Source: Prolixibacteraceae bacterium
Lineage (GTDB): Bacteria; Bacteroidota; Bacteroidia; Bacteroidales; Prolixibacteraceae
Assembly (NCBI GenBank): GCA_016931875.1
Contig: JAFGDX010000050.1
Span: 1-11,078, forward strand
Length of the DNA: 11,078 nt
Direction of reading: 5' to 3'
This document shows positions 1 to 9,524 of this stretch, piece by piece; the first letter of the stretch is position 1; each line of letters begins with the position of its first letter. The translations under genes were made by a program, and so were the position numbers. The notes below the pieces were generated by a model. The model saw only the letters and a program-made list of their open reading frames with translations. It did not search any database and was not told the origin of the DNA.

Positions 1-630
1 AAAAAAAGTCCGGTAGATATTTTGCCCAAAAACACCTTTTTTCTCGATTTAAAAATGAAAGAAGAAGACTTGCTGTATAACATGCGTTACAATACGCGCT
101 ATAACATCCGGCGGGCTCACAAACTGGGAATAAAAATCAACGAATACGGTATTAATCAGATTGATGAATGGTACAAATTATATTCTGAAACGGCTTTGCG
201 TCATAACATGCCGCTGCAAAACAGGGAATATTTTTCCACCATCCTGCAAAACCAGGACAACAGCAAAAAAGGGGTAAATGTAAAAATGCTGATGGCCGAA
301 CATGAAGGGCAGTTTTTGGCCTCCATGTTTTTGGTGTTGTCGAACCAGCGGGGCACCTATCTTTACGGTGCTTCAACTGCCGACAATTCGCATTCGATGG
401 CCAGCTACGCCTTGCAGTGGAAAGCCATTAAAACCGCCAAAAACCGGGGTTGCTCAGAATATGATATGTTTGGTTCAGCACCGAATTTAAACCGGAAACA
501 CCCGCTGCATGGCGTTCATATTTATAAAAAAGGGTTTGGCGGGAATTTGTTTCACCGGATGGGTTGCTGGGATTATCCTTTCCTGAAAAATGATTACGAA
601 ATGATTAAAATGCAGGAAAGCAGCAACTGA
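1..630 (+). CDS. FemAB/FemX-like peptidoglycan bridge aminoacyltransferase, 5' partial
   Basis: The frame is open from base 1, so the gene begins outside the window; 209 codons and the TGA stop remain. The TTG at 22 is an internal codon, not a likely start. The visible protein resembles the C-terminal GNAT-fold domain of Fem-type transferases, which use aminoacyl-tRNA to add amino acids to lipid II or to the peptidoglycan stem peptide in the cytoplasm. Supporting segments are the basic stretch TRYNIRRAHKLGIKI near the visible start, then AEHEGQFLASMFLVL, YLYGAST, a helix containing ALQWKAIKTAKNRG, and the closing pattern YDMFGSAP, HPLHGVHIYKKGFGG. These match the family order of an Arg-rich helix, a beta strand and the HPLYGLYRFKxGFGG-like end. 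The amino acid added and the physiological role cannot be told from this fragment. Related GNAT proteins used in exopolysaccharide or lipid modification are an alternative. Confidence 0.85.
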   Translation, partial: KKSPVDILPKNTFFLDLKMKEEDLLYNMRYNTRYNIRRAHKLGIKINEYGINQIDEWYKLYSETALRHNMPLQNREYFSTILQNQDNSKKGVNVKMLMAEHEGQFLASMFLVLSNQRGTYLYGASTADNSHSMASYALQWKAIKTAKNRGCSEYDMFGSAPNLNRKHPLHGVHIYKKGFGGNLFHRMGCWDYPFLKNDYEMIKMQESSN

Positions 631-730
631 GGTTTGTTCTTCATAAAAAAGCTTCTTCAAAGTAGAACATGAGCCACAACTTTTTTAAACCTGAAATCGT
701 TGTAAACGATGCAAAGCATTCAAAGGAAAA

Positions 731-750
731 GTAAAACAACCCTGTTTTAC
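731..750. promoter_or_regulatory. Perfect inverted repeat, candidate operator of the MarR-type gene
   Basis: Arms GTAAAACA (731-738) and TGTTTTAC (743-750) are exact reverse complements around a 4-base ACCC spacer. The right arm ends 31 bases before the regulator's ATG at 782. No T-tract follows, so a terminator is unlikely. MarR-family dimers commonly bind 16-20 base palindromes in their own promoters, so autoregulation is the natural inference. A second, shorter inverted repeat lies just upstream at 696-710 (ATCGTT, GTA, AACGAT). I found no clear TAnnTTTG promoter box between 631 and 781. Confidence 0.45.
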
Positions 751-781
751 CCGGATTTAAAACAACAGCAAAGGCAGCAGC

Positions 782-1198
782 ATGGAGAATAAAACAAAAT
801 TACCGGTTGGCTACTGGATAAAACAGGCCGACCGTTTACTGACCGGGAAAATTGACGAAATCCAGTCGGCATTTGGATTAACACGCACAGGCTGGCAACT
901 GTTAAACAGCATCAACGAAAACAGCCCGGCAAAAAGAAATGCGCTGATAAACCTGATGCTGCCTTTCTCTGATAAGGACAACACGATTCAGGTACTTGCA
1001 GAATTTAACCGGAACCAAATAACCGCTATTTCGAACCGGGAAGAAATTACCCTTACGGAAAAGGGAAAACAACTTTTTACCGCCTGTTTTGAAAAACAAA
1101 AACAGTTCAGACAAAAAGCCATGCAAAACATTTCGGAGCAGGAATACCAAACCACGCTGGCCACGCTTCAGAAAATTATTACCAATATTGAAGAATAA
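782..1198 (+). CDS. MarR-type winged-helix transcriptional regulator
   Basis: This is a 138-residue cytoplasmic protein with the size and helix order of MarR regulators. An amphipathic N-terminal helix (about residues 7-30, LPVGYWIKQADRLL) serves dimerisation. LTRTGWQLLNSI (33-44) begins the DNA-binding domain, the wing is very short, LTEKGKQLF (91-99) is the family's typical strand-helix junction, and a long C-terminal helix (100-137) completes the dimer interface. The usual wing signature with D-x-R-R is absent. The segment at 50-90 instead resembles a divergent MarR subgroup in which LxPF replaces the usual recognition-helix start. The ATG at 782 is the first start in frame and has an A-rich leader with no Shine-Dalgarno. 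The gene stands alone, converging on the redoxin gene with only 8 bases between the stops. The ligand and targets are unknown; the inverted repeat at 731-750 may be its operator. Confidence 0.75.
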   Translation: MENKTKLPVGYWIKQADRLLTGKIDEIQSAFGLTRTGWQLLNSINENSPAKRNALINLMLPFSDKDNTIQVLAEFNRNQITAISNREEITLTEKGKQLFTACFEKQKQFRQKAMQNISEQEYQTTLATLQKIITNIEE

Positions 1199-1206
1199 CA
1201 AGCATT

Positions 1207-1797
1207 TTACAATACCAGGTCGCAGGCATCAGCAGGCATCCAGTGTTTGTCTTTGCCTTCCCATTTTACATTGCAGCCAATCGGGTTGGTCAGCGGCACA
1301 GAAACAGCTTTTCCGGATGTGAGTTCTTCCAGTGCCCGGTCCAAATCATTCACCGTCAATTTTGAAACATCGCGCGGATTGTCAACTCCCCTGCCGGTGT
1401 ACACCAGTTTCCGGTTTTCATCAAAAACATAAAAGTGCGGGGTACGCAACGCGCCGTAAGCAAGTGCCACTTCCTGCGACTCGTCGTACAAATATTTCCA
1501 GGGAAAATTGTGTTCCTTCATCCGCTCTACCATGTGTGGGAAATCATCATCTTCATAAGTATTTTTACTGTTCGAGTTAATACCGACAAACTCCACCCCC
1601 AGCGGCCGGAAACGTTCGGCAGTTTGCCGGGTCACTTCGTCGCTGCCAATTACATACGGACAATGGTTGCAGGTGAAAAACACCACCAGGTATTTTGCAT
1701 CTTTAAAACTGCTGAGCGAATATGTTTTCCCGTCGGTAGCAGGCAGGTTAAAATCTTTTGCTTTTTGTCCTATTTCCAGTGTAAATGCCATAATCAT
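1207..1797 (-). CDS. Thioredoxin-fold redoxin (PRX-like, CNHC motif)
   Basis: This 196-residue protein belongs to the AhpC/TSA-redoxin side of the thioredoxin superfamily. It begins with the typical [16 protein letters not shown] segment (9-24). Next come strand LVVFF (37-41) and a CxxC motif, C43-N-H-C46, followed by PYV. The cis-proline is probably P120 in [10 protein letters not shown]. CxxC redoxins of this PRX-like group probably act as thiol-disulfide reductases or atypical peroxiredoxins, but the substrate is not known. Two further cysteines near the C terminus (C175 and C192) could form a second disulfide. No signal peptide or lipobox is present, so a cytoplasmic location is inferred. 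The annotated start (ATG ending at 1797) and the ATG two codons later (MAFTLEIG) are both possible. The latter fits the family start slightly better. It is transcribed divergently from ligA. Confidence 0.85.
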   Translation of the reverse strand: MIMAFTLEIGQKAKDFNLPATDGKTYSLSSFKDAKYLVVFFTCNHCPYVIGSDEVTRQTAERFRPLGVEFVGINSNSKNTYEDDDFPHMVERMKEHNFPWKYLYDESQEVALAYGALRTPHFYVFDENRKLVYTGRGVDNPRDVSKLTVNDLDRALEELTSGKAVSVPLTNPIGCNVKWEGKDKHWMPADACDLVL

Positions 1798-3932
<2,135 letters not shown>

Positions 3933-3933
3933 A

Positions 3934-4512
3934 ATGAATTTCATTTCCCTGAAAATAAACTTTCCCCAATCATTTGTTACATTTGCGGAACGAATGGGAT
4001 TACGAGAAAAATACGCTAACCGAAAACTGCTGAAAGCGGAAGCCGCATTTCGTCATCAACCCAAAATACCATCGCTCGAATCGGTAAAAAAGGTAGGGAT
4101 AATATGGGAACCCGACGAAAAAGAAGCGTACCGTTATTTAAAGGAATATTTTACTGAAAAAGGAGCCGCGGTAAACGCCTTGTGTGTTTATTATAATAAT
4201 GTGGAATTTGCCACCGACACCAATTCATTAACTCCGAAAGAACTCGACTGGCTTAAATTTCCGAAGGAAGGAAAAATTACACATTTCACTGAAAAACAAT
4301 ACGATTTGCTTTTGAACATTGCCCTTCATCAAAACATTACGCTCGATTTTGTTACCCTCACCACACGGGCAAAATTTAAAGTAGGCTGGTCGCCAAACGA
4401 AAAAAACTATTTTGACCTAAACATTAATATTAGCCAAAATCAGGATGCGTTGTTTCTTGCCAAACAACAAATTTTTTATCTTGCGCAGCTAAATCAAAAA
4501 ACAAGTAAATGA
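3934..4512 (+). CDS. DUF6913-like protein of unknown function
   Basis: This protein has up to 192 residues and no recognised enzymatic motif. Its pattern fits the Bacteroidota family I know as DUF6913: an N-terminal basic helix, VKKVGIIWE (about 51-59), a helix, a VNALCVYYNN strand, LTPKELDWLKFPKEG, the YDLLLNI strand, and TRAKFKVGW followed by DLNINI. The alternating strands and helices suggest a small alpha/beta domain; there is no signal peptide or membrane segment, so it is probably cytoplasmic. The gene begins one base after the ligA stop and overlaps dapA by the four bases ATGA, so translational coupling is likely. The start is uncertain. The ATG at 3994 (MGLREKY) would give 172 residues, closer to the usual family start, and a TACATTTG promoter-like box (3978-3985) lies just before it. 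The family name is from memory and was not checked by search. Confidence 0.8.
   Translation: MNFISLKINFPQSFVTFAERMGLREKYANRKLLKAEAAFRHQPKIPSLESVKKVGIIWEPDEKEAYRYLKEYFTEKGAAVNALCVYYNNVEFATDTNSLTPKELDWLKFPKEGKITHFTEKQYDLLLNIALHQNITLDFVTLTTRAKFKVGWSPNEKNYFDLNINISQNQDALFLAKQQIFYLAQLNQKTSK
3978..3985 (+). promoter_or_regulatory. Possible internal -7 promoter element
   Basis: TACATTTG matches the Bacteroidota TAnnTTTG consensus exactly. It lies within the first codons of the annotated DUF6913-like gene and 8 bases before its alternative ATG at 3994. No TTTG occurs at the expected upstream distance, so the match may be chance. If active, it would give the last two operon genes, including dapA, expression independent of ligA. 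Confidence 0.25.
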
Positions 4513-5387
4513 GTCAGCTTTTTACAGGTGCGGGAGTAGCTTTGGTTACTCCGTTCACAGAAAACAACAGAATTGATTTTGATGCACTTGAAACGGTCGT
4601 CAGCCGGCAGGTGCAGGGAGGAATGGACTATCTGGTAGCGTTGGGAACCACCGCGGAAACACCGACACTTACCTCGGAAGAAAAACGCGAAGTTGTAAAA
4701 CTGGTGAAGGAAAAATCGGCCGGATTACCTGTTGTAGTTGGCATGGGTGGAAACGACACCCGGAAAATCATCAAACAAATTGACAAATTCGATTTTAATG
4801 GCATCGGCGGTTTGCTGATTGTAACACCTTACTACAATAAACCATCACAGGAAGGAATGTTTAACCATTATTCTGAGATAGCCAAAGCCAGCCCGGTACC
4901 GATTATTTTGTACAATGTTCCGTCGCGCACCGGTGTAAACCTTGAAGCTGAAACAGTGGCCCGGCTGGCCGAAGCATCGGAAAAAATTGCTGCTGTTAAG
5001 GAAGCTTCGGGAGTTTTATCACAAATCACCAAAATAGGAAAATACACACCCGATAATTTTACGGTTATTTCGGGCGACGATGTGCTGGCGCTGCCCATTA
5101 TTTCCATAGGCGGAAAAGGGGTGATTTCGGTAATTGCCAATGCGCTGCCCGAAAAGTTAAGCCGCCTGATTCACCTGGCGCTGGAGGGAAAATTCAGCGA
5201 ATCGCTGGAACTGCATTTCGAAATGATTGAGCTGTTCAAACTCTTGTTTAAAGAGGGCAACCCCGGAGGCGTAAAAGCGTTGATGCATGCACAGGGAATC
5301 ATTAAAAACGTGCTTCGCACCCCGCTCTGCAAAATCAGCGACGAAACCTACAACGAGATCAGGGAAGCCTATTTAAAACTGAAATAA
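4509..5387 (+). CDS. dapA: 4-hydroxy-tetrahydrodipicolinate synthase DapA
   Basis: DapA condenses pyruvate with aspartate semialdehyde, the first committed step toward diaminopimelate and lysine, in the cytoplasm. The 292-residue protein is a full-length TIM barrel of the usual size. The Schiff-base lysine is K164 in AAVKEASG. The proton-relay residues correspond to T47 in LGTTAET, Y109 in TPYYNKPSQEG and Y135 in LYNVPSRTG, and R140 in the last motif matches the substrate-binding arginine. GDD near 189-191 and GGKGVISV near 201-208 are also typical. The motif reads GTTAE where many homologues have GTTGE, a common and conservative change. The ATG overlaps the previous stop (ATGA), indicating coupling within the ligA operon. 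A strong terminator follows 23 bases after the stop. Its diaminopimelate product feeds the same peptidoglycan precursors that Fem-type enzymes modify, though the two genes are not linked in one operon. Confidence 0.97.
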   Translation: MSQLFTGAGVALVTPFTENNRIDFDALETVVSRQVQGGMDYLVALGTTAETPTLTSEEKREVVKLVKEKSAGLPVVVGMGGNDTRKIIKQIDKFDFNGIGGLLIVTPYYNKPSQEGMFNHYSEIAKASPVPIILYNVPSRTGVNLEAETVARLAEASEKIAAVKEASGVLSQITKIGKYTPDNFTVISGDDVLALPIISIGGKGVISVIANALPEKLSRLIHLALEGKFSESLELHFEMIELFKLLFKEGNPGGVKALMHAQGIIKNVLRTPLCKISDETYNEIREAYLKLK

Positions 5388-5410
5388 GCCGGAATTTTGC
5401 ACACCCCGCG

Positions 5411-5444
5411 CCGGTTTTTTACACTGAAAAAAACCGGAGTTTTT
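5411..5444 (+). terminator. Rho-independent terminator of the ligA-dapA operon
   Basis: A perfect 10-base-pair stem has arms CCGGTTTTTT (5411-5420) and AAAAAACCGG (5428-5437) with a 7-base loop. It is followed by AG and five T residues (5440-5444). It starts 23 bases after the dapA stop. On the opposite strand the hairpin is not followed by T residues, so it mainly serves the plus-strand operon, although it also lies just beyond the 3' end of the converging AsmA-like gene. Confidence 0.85.
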
Positions 5445-5478
5445 CTGCGCATATTTCAGAAAAACCATTTTTGAGGGG

Positions 5479-7971
5479 CTACTTAAACAGCTTTTTCAAG
5501 CCGTCACCCAGTTTGTTAAGCGATTTTTGCAAATCGTCTTTTGTGGCATCGGTAATGGTTTTCCGGGTTGCCGAAAGATCCATTTTCACCTCTGGTTTTC
5601 CCACGGGGCCTTTTATAATAACACCCGCCGGCACCACGGTAATATTTTTATTTCCGGGAATGGCACTTAAAATGGACTGAATATCGGATCCAAACGCATC
5701 GCGCTGAATGTTAAAGTCGAGCCGCATATCAAGCAGATTCTGTGCATTTAAACTTCCGGCAATCAGGGTTTCCTGCCCTGCAATTTTTGTTCGAAACGGC
5801 CGTAATAACATATTTCCGTCCTCCACGGTAAAATTGGCTTTAAAATCATCAACCGCCACCTGCTGCAGCTTTTCAGCTTTTAAAATGCCTTTCAGCTGGT
5901 TAAAAATATCTGAATTGTTTATCTGAAGATTTTCGGTATTTAAAAGCCCGGTTCCGTCAACCGATGCAAAAATCAGTTTTAGTTTTTCATTTAACCTTCC
6001 GTTCAGTTTCAGGTTGGTGCTGAATTTGCCGGTACTTTGCCCCGCCACAGGAATCATGTTCTGCATGCCTGAAAGCGACTGAAATGCCAGTGGAATATCA
6101 AATTTTACAACATCAAAACCAAAATCGAAAAGCGGCTGGTTTTGGGCTGTATTTTCGTACGAACCTGTCATTTTCAGCTCACCATCCAGCATATTCATAT
6201 TCAAGCCGTTGAGAATTAATTTTCCTTCTCTGGCAGTAATCAAGCCGTTGATGTTTGAAATGGCAACACGGTCGAAACTGGCACGCTGAATATTGGAGCG
6301 GAACGTAAAATCCACATTCTCCGGCACATCAAAGGCCAGATTTTCAGCGCTGGTATCCTTCACTGTGCTTTCTGTTTCGGCGGTTGTTTCAGCTTGTTGC
6401 TCCTGAACCTGCAGGCGCAGCAACTCATTCAGGTTTACATAGTTTGAATTCAGCTGTAAATCGCCGGCCAGTATGCCGTCTTTAAAAATATAATTCAGAT
6501 AATTGTTTACTTTGCCGCTCAGATTAAAATCGCTCTGCCCCACTTTTACATTAAATTGGGAAAGGTTGATGCTTTGGGGCGAGAAATCGAGATTTCCGGC
6601 GGGAACCAAAACCGGCTGTGTCAGACGGGCCGATTCATACACAAAATTATCGAGCAGAATCACCCCATCCGACTGGATTTTATCGTACTGTTCCTTTTCA
6701 ATGGAAGAATAATTTCCCTTTACAAACAGGTTGGCATCCACAATTCCAGAAATGGTTACACTGTCGAGCGGAATAGCATCCTTTACATGATCGAAATTAA
6801 TTTTCCCCACAAAAGTGCCATCAAAATAGGGATCGGAAACCAGCTTGTTTAAGGTGAGCGTAAGATCCACCGGGTTGTTGCGAATCTCGGCATGGGCTTC
6901 CCTTATTTTAACTTCCGTAAGGTCGAGCACTCCCTGAGGTTTGTTTACAGCAACATCGGCATTAATATTTTTGATTTGTTCCGGAAGGCCGGTGTAGTGA
7001 AAATTGCCGTTTGCAACGTTGATGGCCAGCGAAAAAGCCGGGTAATTTTCATCAAAATACAAACCGGTAACCTTTCCTGAAACCGTGGCCGTGCCTGAAG
7101 TTTCAAAGTCTTTCAGATATTCGGAATAATCGGGCGGAACCAGCGCCAGGAAATTTTCAAAGCCCGATTCTTTGGTTGACAGCGCCAAATCAAAAAACAT
7201 CGAGTCTGACGGAACTTGTATTGTTCCGGTAACCTCCAGTGGCAGCCGGTTCACCAGCAATTCACTTTCCTGAACAAGGATGTTCATTTTTTCATAATCG
7301 ATATCCAGCAGTGCATTGGTCTCCAGCGCGGTGTTCGAAATGTAGTTTGTTCCGCCATATTGTGTGGTAAAATTTCCCACTTTCCCATCTACGTTTAATT
7401 TTGCTGAAGTGCCGTACATTTCTCCGTTTACATCCACATTTACCTCTTCAAAGCCAAGCAACATATTGGCCTGACGGTCGGTGTAAAAAACATTGGCCCC
7501 TTCAATTTCAATTCTTTCCAGTTGCAGGTTAAAACCACTCCCGTCAATTTCCTGCGGTTCAGCCGGGGCAGAAGATTCTTTTACCAGGTCCCAGTTGGCT
7601 TTCCCCGATTCTGCTACAACCAGGTTTAATCCGGGACGGAGAAGATAAATTTCTTCAATGCTCATCCCTTCTTTGTTGAACAGTTCCTTCAGGTTCATTT
7701 TGGCGCGCAGCGTGGCCACATTCAGCAATGTATCCTGTTGGAATTCTTCCACACCGGTTACCCTCACATTCTCTATCTGAACCGTTACTTTTGGAAAATC
7801 TTTAAAAAGCGAAAGTTTAAATCCGTCGAAATTTACTTCGGCATTCACCTGTTTATTGATGGTAGTTTTGGTTTTTTCGAGCAGGGTATTCTTGAAAAAC
7901 AGCGGAACTGCCGCCAGTGCCCCGATAAGAACCAAAAATAGTATTCCAATGATGATAATTGTTTTCTTCAT
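5479..7971 (-). CDS. AsmA-like envelope protein with N-terminal membrane anchor
   Basis: This 830-residue protein has one hydrophobic N-terminal segment (about residues 4-27) after MKK, which should anchor it in the inner membrane with the rest in the periplasm. The next region (FKNTLLEKTKTTINKQV, then FDGFKLSLFKDFP) is the characteristic AsmA opening. It is followed by hundreds of residues of short alternating beta strands, and then the C-terminal AsmA-like domain with GLLNTENLQINNSDIFNQL and IAGSLNAQNLLDMRLDF. AsmA/TamB-type proteins form long beta grooves thought to help phospholipids cross the periplasm or to support outer-membrane biogenesis; the exact role here is inference. A Glu/Thr-rich low-complexity linker lies at about 523-544. 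The protein ends in a Lys-rich helix, LNKLGDGLKKLFK. The ATG ending at 7971 has an A-rich leader. The gene lies downstream of cinA on the same strand but 244 bases away, so it probably has its own promoter. Confidence 0.9.
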   Translation of the reverse strand: MKKTIIIIGILFLVLIGALAAVPLFFKNTLLEKTKTTINKQVNAEVNFDGFKLSLFKDFPKVTVQIENVRVTGVEEFQQDTLLNVATLRAKMNLKELFNKEGMSIEEIYLLRPGLNLVVAESGKANWDLVKESSAPAEPQEIDGSGFNLQLERIEIEGANVFYTDRQANMLLGFEEVNVDVNGEMYGTSAKLNVDGKVGNFTTQYGGTNYISNTALETNALLDIDYEKMNILVQESELLVNRLPLEVTGTIQVPSDSMFFDLALSTKESGFENFLALVPPDYSEYLKDFETSGTATVSGKVTGLYFDENYPAFSLAINVANGNFHYTGLPEQIKNINADVAVNKPQGVLDLTEVKIREAHAEIRNNPVDLTLTLNKLVSDPYFDGTFVGKINFDHVKDAIPLDSVTISGIVDANLFVKGNYSSIEKEQYDKIQSDGVILLDNFVYESARLTQPVLVPAGNLDFSPQSINLSQFNVKVGQSDFNLSGKVNNYLNYIFKDGILAGDLQLNSNYVNLNELLRLQVQEQQAETTAETESTVKDTSAENLAFDVPENVDFTFRSNIQRASFDRVAISNINGLITAREGKLILNGLNMNMLDGELKMTGSYENTAQNQPLFDFGFDVVKFDIPLAFQSLSGMQNMIPVAGQSTGKFSTNLKLNGRLNEKLKLIFASVDGTGLLNTENLQINNSDIFNQLKGILKAEKLQQVAVDDFKANFTVEDGNMLLRPFRTKIAGQETLIAGSLNAQNLLDMRLDFNIQRDAFGSDIQSILSAIPGNKNITVVPAGVIIKGPVGKPEVKMDLSATRKTITDATKDDLQKSLNKLGDGLKKLFK

Positions 7972-8104
7972 GTCTTTTTTAAATGTTTACCGTTTTTTAC
8001 AAAACTGTTATTCGAAAATTGTTCCGTTTTTAAACTATTTTCAAACCGGCATCGATTTTTTTGCCGTGAATGGCATCAAAGTTACACAAAGTAAATCCAT
8101 GCCA

Positions 8105-8138
8105 GAAAGATAAATCGTTAAATTACTTAAATACAAAA
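8105..8138 (-). promoter_or_regulatory. Candidate promoter of the AsmA-like gene
   Basis: Read on the minus strand, TTTTG (8134-8138) is followed after 21 bases by TATCTTTC (8105-8112). This matches the Bacteroidota pattern TTTG / TAnnTTTG except at the last base of the -7 box. The predicted transcript would start near 8098. Confidence 0.4.
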
Positions 8139-8148
8139 CTGCCGGATT

Positions 8149-8164
8149 GCACAATTCATTGTGC
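8149..8164. promoter_or_regulatory. Perfect palindrome upstream of the AsmA-like gene promoter
   Basis: Arms GCACAAT (8149-8155) and ATTGTGC (8158-8164) are exact reverse complements separated by TC. The site ends 11 bases upstream of the predicted -33 element of the AsmA-like gene, a position suited to a dimeric regulator. With no adjacent T-tract on the minus strand, and only two central bases, it is a poor terminator for cinA, although it lies 52 bases beyond that gene's stop. Confidence 0.35.
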
Positions 8165-8215
8165 GGGTATTTCTTCTGTTTTCCTGTTTTCTGCCTGCGC
8201 CGGCGCTTTTTTTGA

Positions 8216-9460
8216 TTAAAGCCCTTTCAGGATGATTTGTCGCAGCAATTGCAGTGCGGTTTGCCCCGAGCGGATGATATTTCGCTCGCGGTTATTGCCA
8301 AAGCCATATTGAGTGGCAAACACTTTGTTTTCACCGGCCACGGCAATCCAAACCGTACCCACGGGTTTTTCATCGGTTCCGCCATCGGGGCCGGCAATTC
8401 CGGTGGTTGAAACAGCAAAATCGGTTTGCAAAGCCTGTTTTACACCCAGCGCCATTTCTTTGGCTACCTGTTCGCTCACTGCGCCAAACTCTGCCAGCGA
8501 TGTTTCATTCACCCCCAGCAGTTGTTTTTTTACCTCGTTGGAATAAGCGGTAACCCCGCCTTTGTAATATTCCGAACTTCCGGGAACAGAAGTAAGCAGG
8601 TGAGAAATGTAGCCACCCGTGCAACTTTCGGCAACAGCCAGGGTTTTTCCTTTCATTTTCAGCAAACGGCCCACTACTTCGGCCATGGTTTCATTGTCGT
8701 AGCCAAATATATGTTCGGGAATCAATTGCTGGAGTTGTTGTATTTGCGCCTCCACCTCCTGTTTCAAAACTGTTTTGTCTGTTCCGGTGGCCGACAAACG
8801 CAAACGCACCGACATTGGATTGGGCAAATAGGCCAGTTTGATGTGTTCCGGAAGCGCATCTTCCCAGCTCTCGATTTGCAGCGCCAGCATCGATTCGGGA
8901 ATTCCCTGGGTTAAAACGGTTCTATGAAAGATGGCTTTGGTCCTTCCCTGTTTTACTATCCTCGGAAGTATTTCATATTCCACCAGGTATTTCATTTCGA
9001 AAGGCACCCCCGGTACCGACACAAAAACGGTGTTGTTTTTTTCAAACCACATTCCGGGTGCCGTTCCTGTTTTATTGAACAAAACGGTACACGATTCGGG
9101 CACCAGCGCCTGGTCGCGGTTCAGTTTGTTAAAATCGAAATTGCGCCTTGAAAAAATTTCCCGGATGTGCTGAAAAGTAGCTTCGTGATGCACCAGTTTT
9201 GTATTAAAATATTCACAAAGCGTATTTTTGGTGATATCGTCTTTGGTGGGGCCAAGCCCGCCGGTAAGAATCACCAAATCCACTTTTTCCTCCGCTTTTT
9301 TCATTGCCTCCAGAATGTGCTGATGATCGTCGTGAACCGAAGTGATTTGGTAAATTTCAATCCCGTTGAGGTTAAACTGTTCGGCAATCCAGGCCGAGTT
9401 GGTATCAACAATCTGACCGATTAAAATTTCATCGCCAATGGTAATAATTTCTGCTTTCAT
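8216..9460 (-). CDS. cinA: CinA, competence/damage-inducible protein with nicotinamide-nucleotide amidase domain
   Basis: The 414-residue length and two-domain order are those of full-length CinA. The N-terminal molybdopterin-binding-like (MoaB/MogA fold, COG1058) domain shows ITIGDEILIGQIVDTN (6-21), TGGLGPTKDD (66-75) and VPGVPFEM (149-156). In characterised CinA proteins this domain acts as an ADP-ribose pyrophosphatase. The C-terminal PncC domain (about 258-414) shows AESCTGG (277-283), GGVTAYSNEVK and TGIAGPDGG (353-361). It hydrolyses NMN to nicotinate mononucleotide, returning breakdown products to NAD synthesis. Both halves look intact. The ATG ending at 9460 gives the standard MKAEIITIGDE start. 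The upstream M48 gene is in the same direction but appears separated by a terminator. Any link with competence is historical naming and is not supported by this context. Confidence 0.96.
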   Translation of the reverse strand: MKAEIITIGDEILIGQIVDTNSAWIAEQFNLNGIEIYQITSVHDDHQHILEAMKKAEEKVDLVILTGGLGPTKDDITKNTLCEYFNTKLVHHEATFQHIREIFSRRNFDFNKLNRDQALVPESCTVLFNKTGTAPGMWFEKNNTVFVSVPGVPFEMKYLVEYEILPRIVKQGRTKAIFHRTVLTQGIPESMLALQIESWEDALPEHIKLAYLPNPMSVRLRLSATGTDKTVLKQEVEAQIQQLQQLIPEHIFGYDNETMAEVVGRLLKMKGKTLAVAESCTGGYISHLLTSVPGSSEYYKGGVTAYSNEVKKQLLGVNETSLAEFGAVSEQVAKEMALGVKQALQTDFAVSTTGIAGPDGGTDEKPVGTVWIAVAGENKVFATQYGFGNNRERNIIRSGQTALQLLRQIILKGL

Positions 9461-9500
9461 ATTCCGAAAAATTGGTAGCCGGATGCATCAGTTATGTTTC

Positions 9501-9520
9501 AAAAAACCTGCCCCGGCAAG
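9501..9520 (-). terminator. Rho-independent terminator after the M48 protease gene
   Basis: On the minus strand CTTGC (9516-9520) and GCAGG (9507-9511) form a 5-pair stem with one G-T pair and a CGGG loop, followed by six T residues (9501-9506). An A-run before the stem can pair with the T-run and extend it to about 11 pairs. It begins 4 bases past the M48 stop and should separate that gene from cinA. Confidence 0.65.
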
Positions 9521-9524
9521 CTTT

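Larger units (their letters stand above)
7972..8215. other. Intergenic region between cinA and the AsmA-like gene
   Basis: These 244 AT-rich bases contain no convincing coding sequence. They hold a candidate minus-strand promoter for the AsmA-like gene (8105-8138), a perfect palindrome just upstream of it (8149-8164), and a 10-base GC-rich palindrome beside a T-run next to the cinA stop (8197-8213). If the predicted promoter is right, the AsmA-like mRNA would have a leader of roughly 125 bases. Confidence 0.6.

Noticed and set aside
631..700. Terminator after the FemAB-like gene
   Set aside because: Short complementary pieces exist (AGGTTT at 630-635 with AAACCT at 687-692; GTTCT with AGAAC), but they are far apart, weak and not followed by a T-tract.
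8197..8213. Plus-strand terminator: GCGCCGGCGC palindrome followed by seven T residues
   Set aside because: The T-run is on the plus strand, but both flanking genes are transcribed on the minus strand, so there is no transcript to end. The palindrome also leaves only about three stem pairs once a loop is allowed.
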